Assembly (NCBI GenBank): GCA_036771375.1
Contig: DAIPHL010000044.1
Span: forward strand, 1-14,603
DNA: 14,603 nt
DNA from: DAIPHL01 sp036771375
GTDB lineage: Bacteria; Synergistota; Synergistia; Synergistales; Synergistaceae
Reading direction: 5' to 3'
This document shows, piece after piece, positions 7,716-14,603 of the stretch. The notes beneath the pieces are model-generated. The model was not told the DNA's origin and did not search any database. It saw only the letters and a list, made by a program, of their open reading frames with translations. The position numbers were made by a program, and so were the translations under genes. The number at the start of each line of letters is the position of its first letter. The stretch's first letter is position 1.

Positions 7716-9906
7716 TCATCCGCCTCCTTCTATCTTCGCTCTTGAACGATAGAGCAGCTCCAAAACCCGTTCCTTCGGCCCGTCCGCGATGACCTTTCCC
7801 TCGTCCAGCACGATGATGCGGTCGACGAGCTCCAGAAGCGCGGTCCTGTGGGTGACCAAAATCAGCGTCTTGTCCTCGATGAACGAGGCGAGGTTCCGGC
7901 GGACGTGTTCCTCGCTCGAATTGTCCATGGACGCGGTCGGTTCGTCGAGCATGAGGATGGGGGCCTGTTTCAGCAGGGCCCTGGATACGGCGATTCCCTG
8001 CCTCTGCCCGGAGGAGAGACACTCTCCCCGTTCTCCGACCTGCATGTCGAAGCCACGGGGATGCAGGTTGGCGAAGCGGTCCACTCCCGTGGCGACGGCG
8101 GCTTCGAAAATTTCCGAGTCGCTCCTCGGAGGGTTCCCGAACATCAGGTTTTCCTTCAACGTGCCGAAAAAGAGGATCACGTCCTGCGGAACCGACGTTT
8201 CTGCGGAGCCCGCCGGGATCGATCTGACGGATGTCCGCTCCGTCGATGAAGACGGTGCCGCTCTGCGGTTGATAAAGCCCGAGGAGAAGTTTTCCCACGG
8301 TGCTCTTTCCCGATCCGATGCGCCCCACGAGGGCCACCCGCTCCCCGTGCGCGATTCGGAATGAGACCCCGGAAAGCGCGGGTCTCTCCTGTCCCGGATA
8401 GGTGAACGTCACACCGCTGAACTCCACATCGCCCTTCAGGCGGGGGCGGCTGAGGAACGTCCCCTCGCTCGGCCGCTCCGGCTCCTTTCTCATGATGTCG
8501 TCCAGTGCGGCGAGGGAGCGGGACGCCGTGTTGTACTGCATGAGAAGCCCCGCGGCCCTTCCGACGGGCGCGATGCAGCGGGAGGAGAGCATGTACACGG
8601 CGATGAGCGCACCCATGCTCAACGAGTTGTTGACCACCAGATACACGCCGACGAGCATCGTCACGACGGAGACGGTCTGTTGGACCCATTGGGTCCCGGT
8701 GATCACCGAACCGGAGAGCAGGCGCAGGCGCGTGTTTACATGCTCCAAAAAAGAAACGGACGTCTCCCAGCGCTTTTGCACGTGAGACTCCGCCCCCTGG
8801 GATTTCACGGTTTCCATTCCGACGAGGCTCTCGATCAGGGTCGCGTTCTTGAGTGCGCTTGCCCGGTTGGTGGTCTCGGCGAGGTCGCGCATCGTTCCCT
8901 GGATCAGGGCCGCGTGGAGGAGGATCAGGACGGAACCTACCGCGAGCGGAATCGCGAGCGGCCAGGCGATGAGAGAGATGATCAGAAGGAAAAAGAGGGA
9001 AAAGGGAATGTCCACATATGCGAACAGCGTGGCCGACGATATGAAGTTCCGAACCGATTCGAACCCCTGAATCACGTTGGCGAACGACCCCACGGAGGAA
9101 GGACGGTCCGCCGTCTTCAGAGCGAGGACCTGTTCCATCATGATCGCGGAGAGCCTGGTGTTCGTCCTCGCGGCCGCCTTGTCGACGAGATGCGTTCGCG
9201 CCATGTGGAGCAGAAAATCCGCACTCACCATGATGAGAACGCCGGCTGCGGTGACCCAGAGAGAATCCATCGCCCGGTTCGGGATGATCCGGTTGTAGAT
9301 GTTCATCGTAAAAAGAGGCATCGCCAGCGCGAAGACGTTGCTGATCGCCGATGCCGTGATGACGTCCCGGTAGATGGGACGGTTTTCCGAGATGGAGCTC
9401 CAGAACCAGCTGGAGCTCCGCTTCCTGTTGTACGAGGGAGCGCGCTCGTCGAACCGGAAGAGGGGTTTGACGTAAAACGCATAGCCCGAGTAGAGCGTCT
9501 CCAGCCTGGAGAGTTCGATCGTCGTCTCACCGTCGCCCAACTCCGGAAAGAGGACGCGGGCGACGCCGTTCTGCCGGTCCATGGAGAGCAGGACACAGGC
9601 CCTGTTCTCCGAGAGGACGAGGACCAGGGGGAGAAGGGCCGTGTTGAGCTTTCCAAGGGGGGCGCGCGTGATGCGGCTCGTCATTCCCGCCTTCGCCGCG
9701 GCCCGTTCGAAGCACGATGGTACCAGGATATCGTTTTCGAGCGGAAGCCCGGAGAGGATCCTCTCGAGGGAGACGAACAAACCATGAATCTGGCTTATCT
9801 TCAGGAGGCAGAAAGCCAGATCTCCACCCTCCGATCCGTTCGTCCCTTTCGCACTCCCGGAGGAGACGGCATCCCTCTCCTCCGGAGGGACCGATTTCTC
9901 CGTCAT
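7716..9906 (-). pseudogene. HlyB/LapB-like type I secretion ABC transporter, frameshifted in the ATPase domain
   Basis: ATP-driven inner-membrane exporter of the downstream adhesin. The frame from ATG 9906 is family-like up to residue 573; the frame starting near 8192 carries the rest to TGA 7716, together about 730 residues (normal length). Residues about 28-150 form a C39-peptidase-like domain in which the position of the catalytic Cys appears to be Asp, as in non-cleaving transporters that bind the substrate. The membrane domain spans about 180-455. The ATPase domain has Walker A (GRIGSGKST, 528-536), then past the break a signature LSSGQRQ (Ser in place of the usual Gly), Walker B ILMLDEP and an H-loop VTHR. 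The break is at 8188-8193: the reading leaves N-V-G-S and re-enters at V-P-Q-D, the Q-loop. Inserting GTTCC gives a perfect N-V-G-S-V-P-Q-D. As written, translation would run on in the wrong frame to 7633. The start lies 2 bases past the channel gene's TAA with only a weak ribosome site, which suggests coupling. Confidence 0.92.
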
Positions 9907-9908
9907 TT

Positions 9909-11267
9909 TTATTTTGGCGTCTCCAATACGGGCTTTATGCCGAGCTCCTTCGCGGTGGGAACGTCGTCGCGGGTGATCCCGAAAAGCGAGGTGAGAGCGC
10001 CGGACTCGTGCAGGAAGCTCGCCTTCGCTCCGATGTACCCGAAACGCGCGTTGACGTAGGCCCTTTTAGCCTGAAACGCTTCGTTCTGTGCGTCGAGGAG
10101 ATCGAGCAGGCTGCGGCGACCGACCTCGAATTGCTGACGATAGGCGCGCTCCGTGGCCTCGGAAGATTTCCAGTGCTGCTCCAGCGGTTCGAGCTGTTTT
10201 TCTAAGGAGTGAATGTCGTTGTAGGCGACCAGGAGTGCCTGGCCCACCTCCCGTTCGGTCTTTTCGAGGATCGCCTTCGACTGCTCGTAAAGAGAGAGGA
10301 GACGTCTTGCCGTCGCTTCGTTCGTGCCTCCGTCGAAAACGTTGTAACGGAGGACGAGTTCGACCATGGATTTGTCCTTGCGGCCGTCCGTGCCGTCCGT
10401 GTCGTTTTCGATGTTCACTCCTGCGCGAATGTCGATGTGAGGACGCATCTTCGCCCTCTGCTCCTCGAAAGCGAAGTAGGTCGATTAGACGCTCTGCAAC
10501 ACGGAGTTCTTGCGGGGACTCGCCTCGAGCCCCAGGTGAAGCGTCTCCTCCGGAGTCTCCGGAAGGCTGAAGGCGGCGAGTTCGCCGGGTTGCAACGTTT
10601 CGTCCGGCATCACCCCTACGGTGCGGAAGTACTGTGTGGAGGCGTCGTGCAGGTTGCCCTCCTCGGTGATCAGGTTGACCCGAGCCAGGGCGATCCGTCC
10701 CGTCACGATATCGATGTCGGCCGAGCTGTCGATCCCCGCCCGGGAGCGAGCCTCGACCTTTTTCATGATCTCCTCGTGCCGCTTCAGGTTCAGTTGGGCG
10801 AGCCGGATCATTTCACGATAGCGGTTGACGTCGTCGTGGCTCCGAAAAGCGAGAAGGGCCACCTTCTCTATGGAGGAGAGGAGGTCGTAGTATTTTGCGT
10901 TTTTCGCGTAGCCGAATTTTTTTGCCTGGCTCCGCGTCATGCCGCCGTCGTAAATCATCTGGCTCAGCGTGAGATAGGCACCTTCGCGGAAGTAGTTGTG
11001 CTGGTCACGGTTGCGGTAGGCCTTCCCACCCAGATTTTCCCAGCCCGCGGATACGGTGACGTCCACCTTGGGGAGATATCCTCCCCTTGCTGCCTCCTGT
11101 TCGACCTGTGCCGCCCGAAAGGCGTGCCACGCCGCTTGAACGTCGGGATTCGTCAGAACCGCCTGTATGACGGTTTCCTTCATCGTTTTGCCCAACGCGG
11201 AGGCAGCCGGGAAGACAAACGTTAGTACCAGAACCAAAGTATAAAAGACCCTCTTGATGGATTTCAA
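9909..11267 (-). pseudogene. TolC/LapE-like outer-membrane efflux channel, interrupted by an in-frame TAA
   Basis: First gene of the secretion operon; forms the outer-membrane exit duct. I place the start at TTG 11267: AGGAGG (11280-11275) sits 7 bases upstream and the TTG opens a signal peptide with a Lys/Arg start, a hydrophobic core and a P-A-A-S-A-L-G cleavage region. There are two TolC-type halves of mostly helical sequence. The first begins M-K-E-T-V-I-Q-A-V-L-T-N-P-D-V. The second contains G-R-R-S-L-L-D-L-L-D-A-Q-N-E, a strong family motif. Codon 261 is TAA (10487-10485), in the same frame as both halves, so one base change splits a 452-residue protein into 260 residues plus a tail in which ATG 10448 could start a 179-residue fragment. 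A fragment alone should not form the trimeric barrel. Readthrough, real decay or sequence error are all possible. Confidence 0.9.
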
Positions 11268-11280
11268 AAAACTCCCTCCT
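11267..11280 (-). promoter_or_regulatory. Ribosome binding site that sets the TTG start of the channel gene
   Basis: On the minus strand AGGAGG (11280-11275) is followed by 7 bases and TTG (11267-11265). The nearest upstream in-frame ATG (11312) would put about 15 hydrophilic residues before the signal peptide, so TTG fits better. The frame stays open upstream to 11693, but that part does not look like an exported protein. Confidence 0.7.
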
Positions 11281-11836
11281 GTTGAATCATTTCCCCTCCC
11301 GGAGGAGGACATGAATCGGCGGCAATGGAAAGACCATCTCCACCCTTCGGCCCATTGCATCGCCGGATCGAGGACGACGATGACACTTTCTCGCATCGAA
11401 CGAAATTTCACGCGAGACTGATAAACGAACGCAGGCTCCTTCTCCAGGTGATTTTTTCGAATACATTCATCCCCCAAATTCGACGAAGGATTTGTTCGAA
11501 ACATCTTTTGGAAACGTTCGTTATAATGAATAATGCCCATTACAATTAATAATGTCGAGTTATGGATATGAGACGTCGTCCCGTGGACAATGCAGTTTTT
11601 GTATGTGACATCGCCGTGCGTATAGGTCATTCCGTATCTCCGAATTTCCCATAGCGTGCGCGAAAAGATGGGAGACTTTGAGATCAACGGCAAATCACAC
11701 CAAAATGGCGAAAATACATCTCATACTTCCGCCGTTCGTTTGGTTTGTCAAAATACAATTTAATTAAACCCCAAAAGACAAAAAAGCAAAACACCTTGAC
11801 ACTTCATGTAACGTACAAGAGCTTTATACTATTAAT
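11268..11836 (-). promoter_or_regulatory. Long untranslated leader of the secretion operon
   Basis: About 560 bases lie between the best promoter (11865-11837) and the channel start. The distal part (about 11690-11836) is AT-rich with T-rich runs on the minus strand. A second TTGACAA (11751-11745) lacks a good minus 10 at normal spacing. Around 11531-11554 the half-site TAATG/CATTA occurs three times in alternating orientation, which could be an operator. I recognise no known riboswitch. A nearer, weaker promoter cannot be excluded. Confidence 0.4.
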
Positions 11837-11865
11837 ATGATAATATTCGTCTTCGGATTTGTCAA
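11837..11865 (-). promoter_or_regulatory. Sigma70-type promoter reading toward the secretion operon
   Basis: On the minus strand there is TTGACA (11865-11860), a 17-base spacer and TATCAT (11842-11837): a perfect minus 35, a five-of-six minus 10 and ideal spacing, in an AT-rich region. Transcription would begin near 11830 and run into the channel gene. This is a sequence prediction only. Confidence 0.65.
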
Positions 11866-11909
11866 GATTCTGGCCGATTCTTAAGTATTTTCCCATGTAT
11901 TTTTTGTTT

Positions 11910-12070
11910 ATTTCAGTTTCGTTGAAAATTTGCTTCCGTGGATACCTCGGCGTCCCGGGAAAGTGCCCGCGCAAAACGTGTTCAATCCTTCCGGCTCAAC
12001 GTGTGAAAATTTCCTGCATCCTGTAAAGATTATCATCCATGACGGAAACGGGCAAATACAGCTACAGACT
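11910..12070 (-). repeat. Left arm of a diverged inverted repeat flanking the small gene
   Basis: Read on the minus strand, this arm matches the plus strand at about 12680-12850. The best block is minus 11998-11971 against plus 12783-12810, with CGGAAGG, TTGAAC and CGTTTTG shared and only about three to five differences in 28 bases. Weaker matches extend on both sides. Each arm read in the same sense contains E-P-E-G-L-N-x-F. The edges are approximate. Confidence 0.6.
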
Positions 12071-12089
12071 GTTTTCCACAATCGTTGGA

Positions 12090-12443
12090 TTAGGAGAAGC
12101 AACCGCTTGCTCTCTCAAACCAAAGCTGGGCCTCCTCTTCGGTGTTTTCGCCGTCAAGAGAGTAAAAGCCTGCAATGTCAACAAATGGAACGGAGCCTAA
12201 ATATGCGGGGGTCCCGTTCAAAAGGGCATCGCTAACAATCACTCCATACCCCATGAACTCGTTTTCTTCCTCGTCGTCGATATCGATGGCGTGTTCGTCG
12301 TAATAACCCACGATACACGTCACAATGTCTCCGTCTTGGAAAAGTGGAGAACGTCCGCCCTTGAGCTTGAGTTTGAGCCGCCTTCCCACATAGCGGTCAA
12401 TCTCCTCATCCAGGATATGAACGGATAAATACTGTTCAGGCAT
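12090..12443 (-). CDS. Small acidic protein of unknown function
   Basis: 117 residues, not recognised. The start ATG 12443 has GGAGGA (12454-12449) 5 bases upstream, a strong ribosome site. The protein has no signal peptide or membrane helix, so it is probably cytoplasmic. It begins with a basic stretch (V-G-R-R-L-K-L-K-L-K-G-G-R) followed by alternating hydrophobic segments that suggest a small beta barrel. A very acidic run (D-I-D-D-E-E-E-N-E) lies at about residues 53-61, and a second acidic patch near the C-terminus. It sits alone between two diverged inverted repeat arms and is separated by more than 200 bases from the secretion operon promoter, so it is likely its own transcription unit. 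Its codon composition is less GC-rich than the secretion genes, which could mean transfer. I cannot assign a function. Confidence 0.68.
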   Translation of the reverse strand: MPEQYLSVHILDEEIDRYVGRRLKLKLKGGRSPLFQDGDIVTCIVGYYDEHAIDIDDEEENEFMGYGVIVSDALLNGTPAYLGSVPFVDIAGFYSLDGENTEEEAQLWFERASGCFS

Positions 12444-12532
12444 TTTCTTCCTCCATTTCTCTTCGCTCGATCAGGCGGAAACGCCGGGTACAAATGCGAG
12501 CCAGACTTTCATGAATAGAAAATATCGATATC

Positions 12533-12561
12533 AATAAATAATATGTCGTAAAAATTGTCAA
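12533..12561 (-). promoter_or_regulatory. Likely promoter of the small gene
   Basis: On the minus strand there is TTGACA (12561-12556), a 17-base spacer and TTTATT (12538-12533, four of six). The spacer overlaps TATTAT, which is a better minus 10 sequence but at only 12 bases. The start would lie about 80 bases before the small gene. A 10-base palindrome ATATCGATAT (12522-12531) lies at the expected start site and could be an operator. Confidence 0.5.
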
Positions 12562-12569
12562 CACCGACG

Positions 12570-12597
12570 AAAAACCTCGACACGCAGATGTCGGAGG
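12570..12597 (-). terminator. Hairpin terminator, minus strand
   Basis: On the minus strand CCTCCGACA (12597-12589), a 6-base loop and TGTCGAGG (12582-12575) form an 8-bp stem with one bulge, followed by TTTTT (12574-12570). On the plus strand the hairpin is followed by a less regular T-rich stretch. It would stop transcription arriving from the right before the small gene's promoter, although no minus-strand gene is visible there. Confidence 0.45.
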
Positions 12598-12679
12598 TTG
12601 TGTTTTGGGGTCGTCAAATTGGTGGCAAAGGAAACAATTGCACAAGCATAGAGTATATCGATCGATTACAAAAAAGAGG

Positions 12680-12850
12680 AAAGAGGTGTCAAGTTTGTAT
12701 TTTCCCTTGTTCTTTGACTGTGATGATCTCCTCTCCTGATCCGTCATTCGTCTTCGGAAGATGCCCGCATGGGTATGGCATCGAACCGGAAGGGTTGAAC
12801 GCGTTTTGACCGGACGTTTTCCAGGAACGTAGACATCCGGATATGGACAA
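12680..12850 (+). repeat. Right arm of the diverged inverted repeat flanking the small gene
   Basis: Plus-strand counterpart of the minus-strand arm at about 12070-11910. It is longer by roughly 25 bases between the GTATTT block (about 12697) and the CCGGAAGG block (12786). In the conserved block two of three codon differences are synonymous in the frame reading E-P-E-G-L-N, but this arm has a stop right after the following Phe. It ends just before the beta-helix gene promoter. Confidence 0.6.
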
Positions 12851-12872
12851 AAGTAAGGAAGTCTTTTACTAT
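12844..12872 (+). promoter_or_regulatory. Likely promoter of the beta-helix gene
   Basis: TGGACA (12844-12849, five of six), a 17-base spacer and TACTAT (12867-12872, four of six) lie about 80 bases before ATG 12953. The minus 10 overlaps an inverted repeat, which suggests control by a repressor. Prediction only. Confidence 0.45.
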
Positions 12873-12881
12873 GTAACATAG
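12869..12881. promoter_or_regulatory. Perfect inverted repeat, candidate operator
   Basis: CTATGT-A-ACATAG has perfect 6-base arms around one central base. It covers the likely minus 10 and start region of the beta-helix gene, a classic place for a dimeric repressor site. No regulator gene is in the window. Confidence 0.4.
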
Positions 12882-12952
12882 TTGCTTTGCAATGGTGCCT
12901 ATCGCGGGGGACGTTGCCAAAAGCCACTACACTAAAGGAGAGGTGAGCATCC

Positions 12953-14368
12953 ATGAGTCGGTATTGGAGGAAGAAGTCGTCTCGTTTCATTTGCGTCTTG
13001 TTTTTGTCTGTATCGCTGCTCTTTTTCCTTGTGGGAGCGTCTTTTGCTGCCGGGACCCTCACGGATCTGCAAAACGCGATAAAGGGAACGCCTTCAGGGG
13101 GTACCCTGATGCTCGGGGACGACTACGCCTGGGCGGATTCGGATTTCGCCGCGGTGAGCAACGACGGCGTCCTCGTGGATCGCGCCATCACAATCGACGG
13201 AAACGGCAAGAGCGTGAGCGGAGGCGGCAAGACCCGGGTGCTGCGGATTGAGGGAGTCAAGGGTTCCGATCTGCTTACGATCAAGAACCTCACGGTCAAA
13301 GAAGGGGGCAACAGCGTAAGCGGCGCCGGCATCTTCGTCAGCGAGGGAAACCGTGTTCGCTTCGAGAAGTGCACGGTCACGAAGAACGGGACGAAACAAG
13401 GAACGCACACCAAGGATGGGGGAGCGATCTTTATCGACTCCAAGGCGGTCGTCTCCTTCAAGGACTGCGTCATCAAGGACAACCTCGGAGCCGATCGCGC
13501 GGCCGGGGTTTATCTCAAGGGAAATGGAACTTTCGAAGATTGCACGATCACGGGAAACATCGGCTCTTCCCGTGGCGGCGGCGTCTACGTGGACCCCGGG
13601 TACAAGGCGCCGAAACGCGGTGGAGAGTGGGGCGGAAACGTCGTCATGAAGAACTGCGTCATCACCGGCAACAAGGGTGGCCGTGGCGGTGGTGTGTATG
13701 TTAACAGCGAGAACGACAAGGTCAACCTTTTTGAAAACTGCACGATAGCAAACAACGACGTCTCCGAAAACAAGGTGGGCAACTGCGGCGGGATTCTGTT
13801 TTACAACGCGATCGGTCGCCTCAGCGGCTGCTCCGTGACCGACAACAGGGCGAAGAGAGGCGGTGGCGTGATCATCGATGTGCTCACGGACGTTACCATA
13901 GAAAACAGCAAGATCACGGGCAACCGGGCGACGGAGAAACTGGGGGGAGGGCTGCTCTGCCATGACGGTTCCCATCCGGAGGATACCATGAAGGCCGTCG
14001 GCGTCGTGAAGCTGTCGAACAATACGATCCAGGGCAATACGTCCACCACCGGAGCCGACGATGTCTCCATTCACTGGTCCAAGAACGATGATAAGTCCAA
14101 AGACGTCTCGCTCGGTCCGTGGGTGCCGAGATACGACGGAAAGATAGAGAGCCTTGGGGGAAATACGATTGGCACGATCGTGAATCCCCGTAACTTCACG
14201 AGGGCAGGCAGCGACACGGTTGTGGCGACCAGGACCGAACTTCCCGATGGACACCCGGACAAAGAGGGTTCCGCGGGAGAAGGCGGTGGTGGGGGTGGCT
14301 GTGACGCCGGTCTCGGGTCGCTCGCGTTGATCGCTGCCGCCGTGGTCGCTCTTCGCAGGAAGATCTGA
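12953..14368 (+). CDS. Exported right-handed beta-helix surface protein with Synergist-CTERM type sorting signal
   Basis: 471 residues; ATG 12953 has AAAGGAGAGG just upstream. Residues 1-33 are a signal peptide (K-K-basic start, long hydrophobic core, A-S-F-A-A end). Residues about 77-370 are parallel beta-helix rungs, with GG[GA]-[IV]-[YF] turns and a repeated C-x-[IV]-x-x-N motif at Cys 140, 172, 197, 235, 263 and 293; two further rungs lack the Cys (around 319 and 357). The pattern resembles chlamydial polymorphic-membrane-protein and pectate-lyase-like repeats, but no catalytic site is evident, so adhesion or a structural surface role is more likely than an enzyme. The tail has six Gly, Cys450-Asp, a hydrophobic helix (about 453-466) and R-R-K, which I recognise as a Synergist-CTERM type signal. 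By analogy with other CTERM systems the helix may be cut and the protein attached at Cys; that is inference. It is a single gene, divergent from the small gene. Confidence 0.93.
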   Translation: MSRYWRKKSSRFICVLFLSVSLLFFLVGASFAAGTLTDLQNAIKGTPSGGTLMLGDDYAWADSDFAAVSNDGVLVDRAITIDGNGKSVSGGGKTRVLRIEGVKGSDLLTIKNLTVKEGGNSVSGAGIFVSEGNRVRFEKCTVTKNGTKQGTHTKDGGAIFIDSKAVVSFKDCVIKDNLGADRAAGVYLKGNGTFEDCTITGNIGSSRGGGVYVDPGYKAPKRGGEWGGNVVMKNCVITGNKGGRGGGVYVNSENDKVNLFENCTIANNDVSENKVGNCGGILFYNAIGRLSGCSVTDNRAKRGGGVIIDVLTDVTIENSKITGNRATEKLGGGLLCHDGSHPEDTMKAVGVVKLSNNTIQGNTSTTGADDVSIHWSKNDDKSKDVSLGPWVPRYDGKIESLGGNTIGTIVNPRNFTRAGSDTVVATRTELPDGHPDKEGSAGEGGGGGGCDAGLGSLALIAAAVVALRRKI

Positions 14369-14396
14369 CCTACGGCCGGACGCGAGAGACGGAACT

Positions 14397-14425
14397 GGAA
14401 AGGAAGTCCACGGGGGTCCTTTTCC
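14397..14425 (+). terminator. Weak hairpin after the beta-helix gene
   Basis: GGAAAGGA (14397-14404) and TCCTTTTCC (14417-14425) pair with one bulged T around a 12-base GC-rich loop. There is no T tract after the stem, so it may only protect the 3' end or be chance. Nothing else that I can support lies between 14369 and 14603. Confidence 0.25.
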
Positions 14426-14603
14426 CTCATGTATGCCTCCGGCACGGACCGGTGCAGGGTGGTAAAGGGCTGTTGTCCCCCTCGCAGCAGGGAATTACCG
14501 GGGGGCGGGTGCTTCGCCGCGATGTAAATCTCGAGGCAACCGGAGACGAATCCAACGAATGTTTAACGAAAAGAGGGCCGTGCACTTAACGCACGCGCCG
14601 ACC

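Noticed and set aside
7633..8187. Continuation of the transporter in its first frame to 7633
   Set aside because: After the break this frame is Arg/Gly/Pro-rich and loses all ATPase motifs, which appear in the other frame; it is the shifted reading, not a fusion protein.
8680..10059. Plus-strand 459-codon open frame across the transporter
   Set aside because: Antisense to the ABC transporter, with no recognisable domain or upstream ribosome site.
11268..11693. N-terminal extension of the channel gene up to an ATG at 11693
   Set aside because: Open for 142 codons, but its sequence is not like an exported protein and would bury the signal peptide. TTG 11267 has a far better ribosome site.
11796..11830. 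Plus-strand TTGACA and TATACT as a promoter
   Set aside because: The spacer is 23 bases, too long for sigma70, and no plus-strand gene follows closely.
12436..13062. Minus-strand 208-codon open frame
   Set aside because: Overlaps the small gene's ribosome site, a terminator, the repeat arm and the start of the beta-helix gene; no coding features.
13094..14254. Minus-strand 386-codon open frame
   Set aside because: Antisense to the beta-helix gene, whose signal peptide, rungs and sorting tail are unmistakable.
14071..14445. Minus-strand open frame at the right edge
   Set aside because: Mostly antisense to the beta-helix gene; no ribosome site or domain seen.

Overview
The window most likely comes from a Synergistota bacterium. 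The main clue is the C-terminus of the last gene (12953-14368): a glycine run, a single Cys-Asp, a short hydrophobic helix and an Arg-Arg-Lys end. I recognise this as a Synergist-CTERM type sorting signal, known from that phylum. The GC-rich coding DNA and AT-rich intergenic stretches fit, but I could not test taxonomy by search.

Positions 1-11267 hold a complete-looking type I secretion locus, all on the minus strand, read from right to left: a TolC/LapE-like outer-membrane channel (11267-9909), an HlyB/LapB-like ABC transporter (9906-7716), an HlyD/LapC-like membrane fusion protein (7714-6293) and a giant adhesin (6133 to beyond the left edge, at least 2044 codons). The first three are packed with gaps of 2 and 1 bases. 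The adhesin follows after 159 bases with its own good ribosome binding site. The adhesin starts with a retention-module-like domain, followed by a proline-rich stalk, two almost identical VCBS-type repeats and a long row of divergent Ig/cadherin-like modules. This is the layout of a cell-tethered LapA-type adhesin exported through its own machinery.

Two of the four genes are interrupted as written. The channel gene has an in-frame TAA (10487-10485). The transporter gene has a frameshift at about 8188-8193, exactly at the Q-loop; adding back one copy of a 5-base unit (GTTCC) restores the family sequence. The adhesin and fusion protein are open. So the locus is decaying, is switched by slippage, or carries sequence errors; the sequence alone cannot say which.

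Positions 11268-12952 are mostly AT-rich and regulatory. They contain a strong minus-strand promoter (11865-11837) that would give the secretion operon a leader of about 560 bases, a small acidic unknown gene (12443-12090, minus), its likely promoter, a hairpin terminator and a pair of diverged inverted repeats flanking the small gene.

Positions 12953-14368 (plus strand) encode an exported right-handed beta-helix protein with a regular cysteine ladder and the C-terminal sorting signal. The last 235 bases hold no gene I can support. Overall this is a cell-surface region: one secreted, probably tethered adhesin and one separately anchored beta-helix surface protein.
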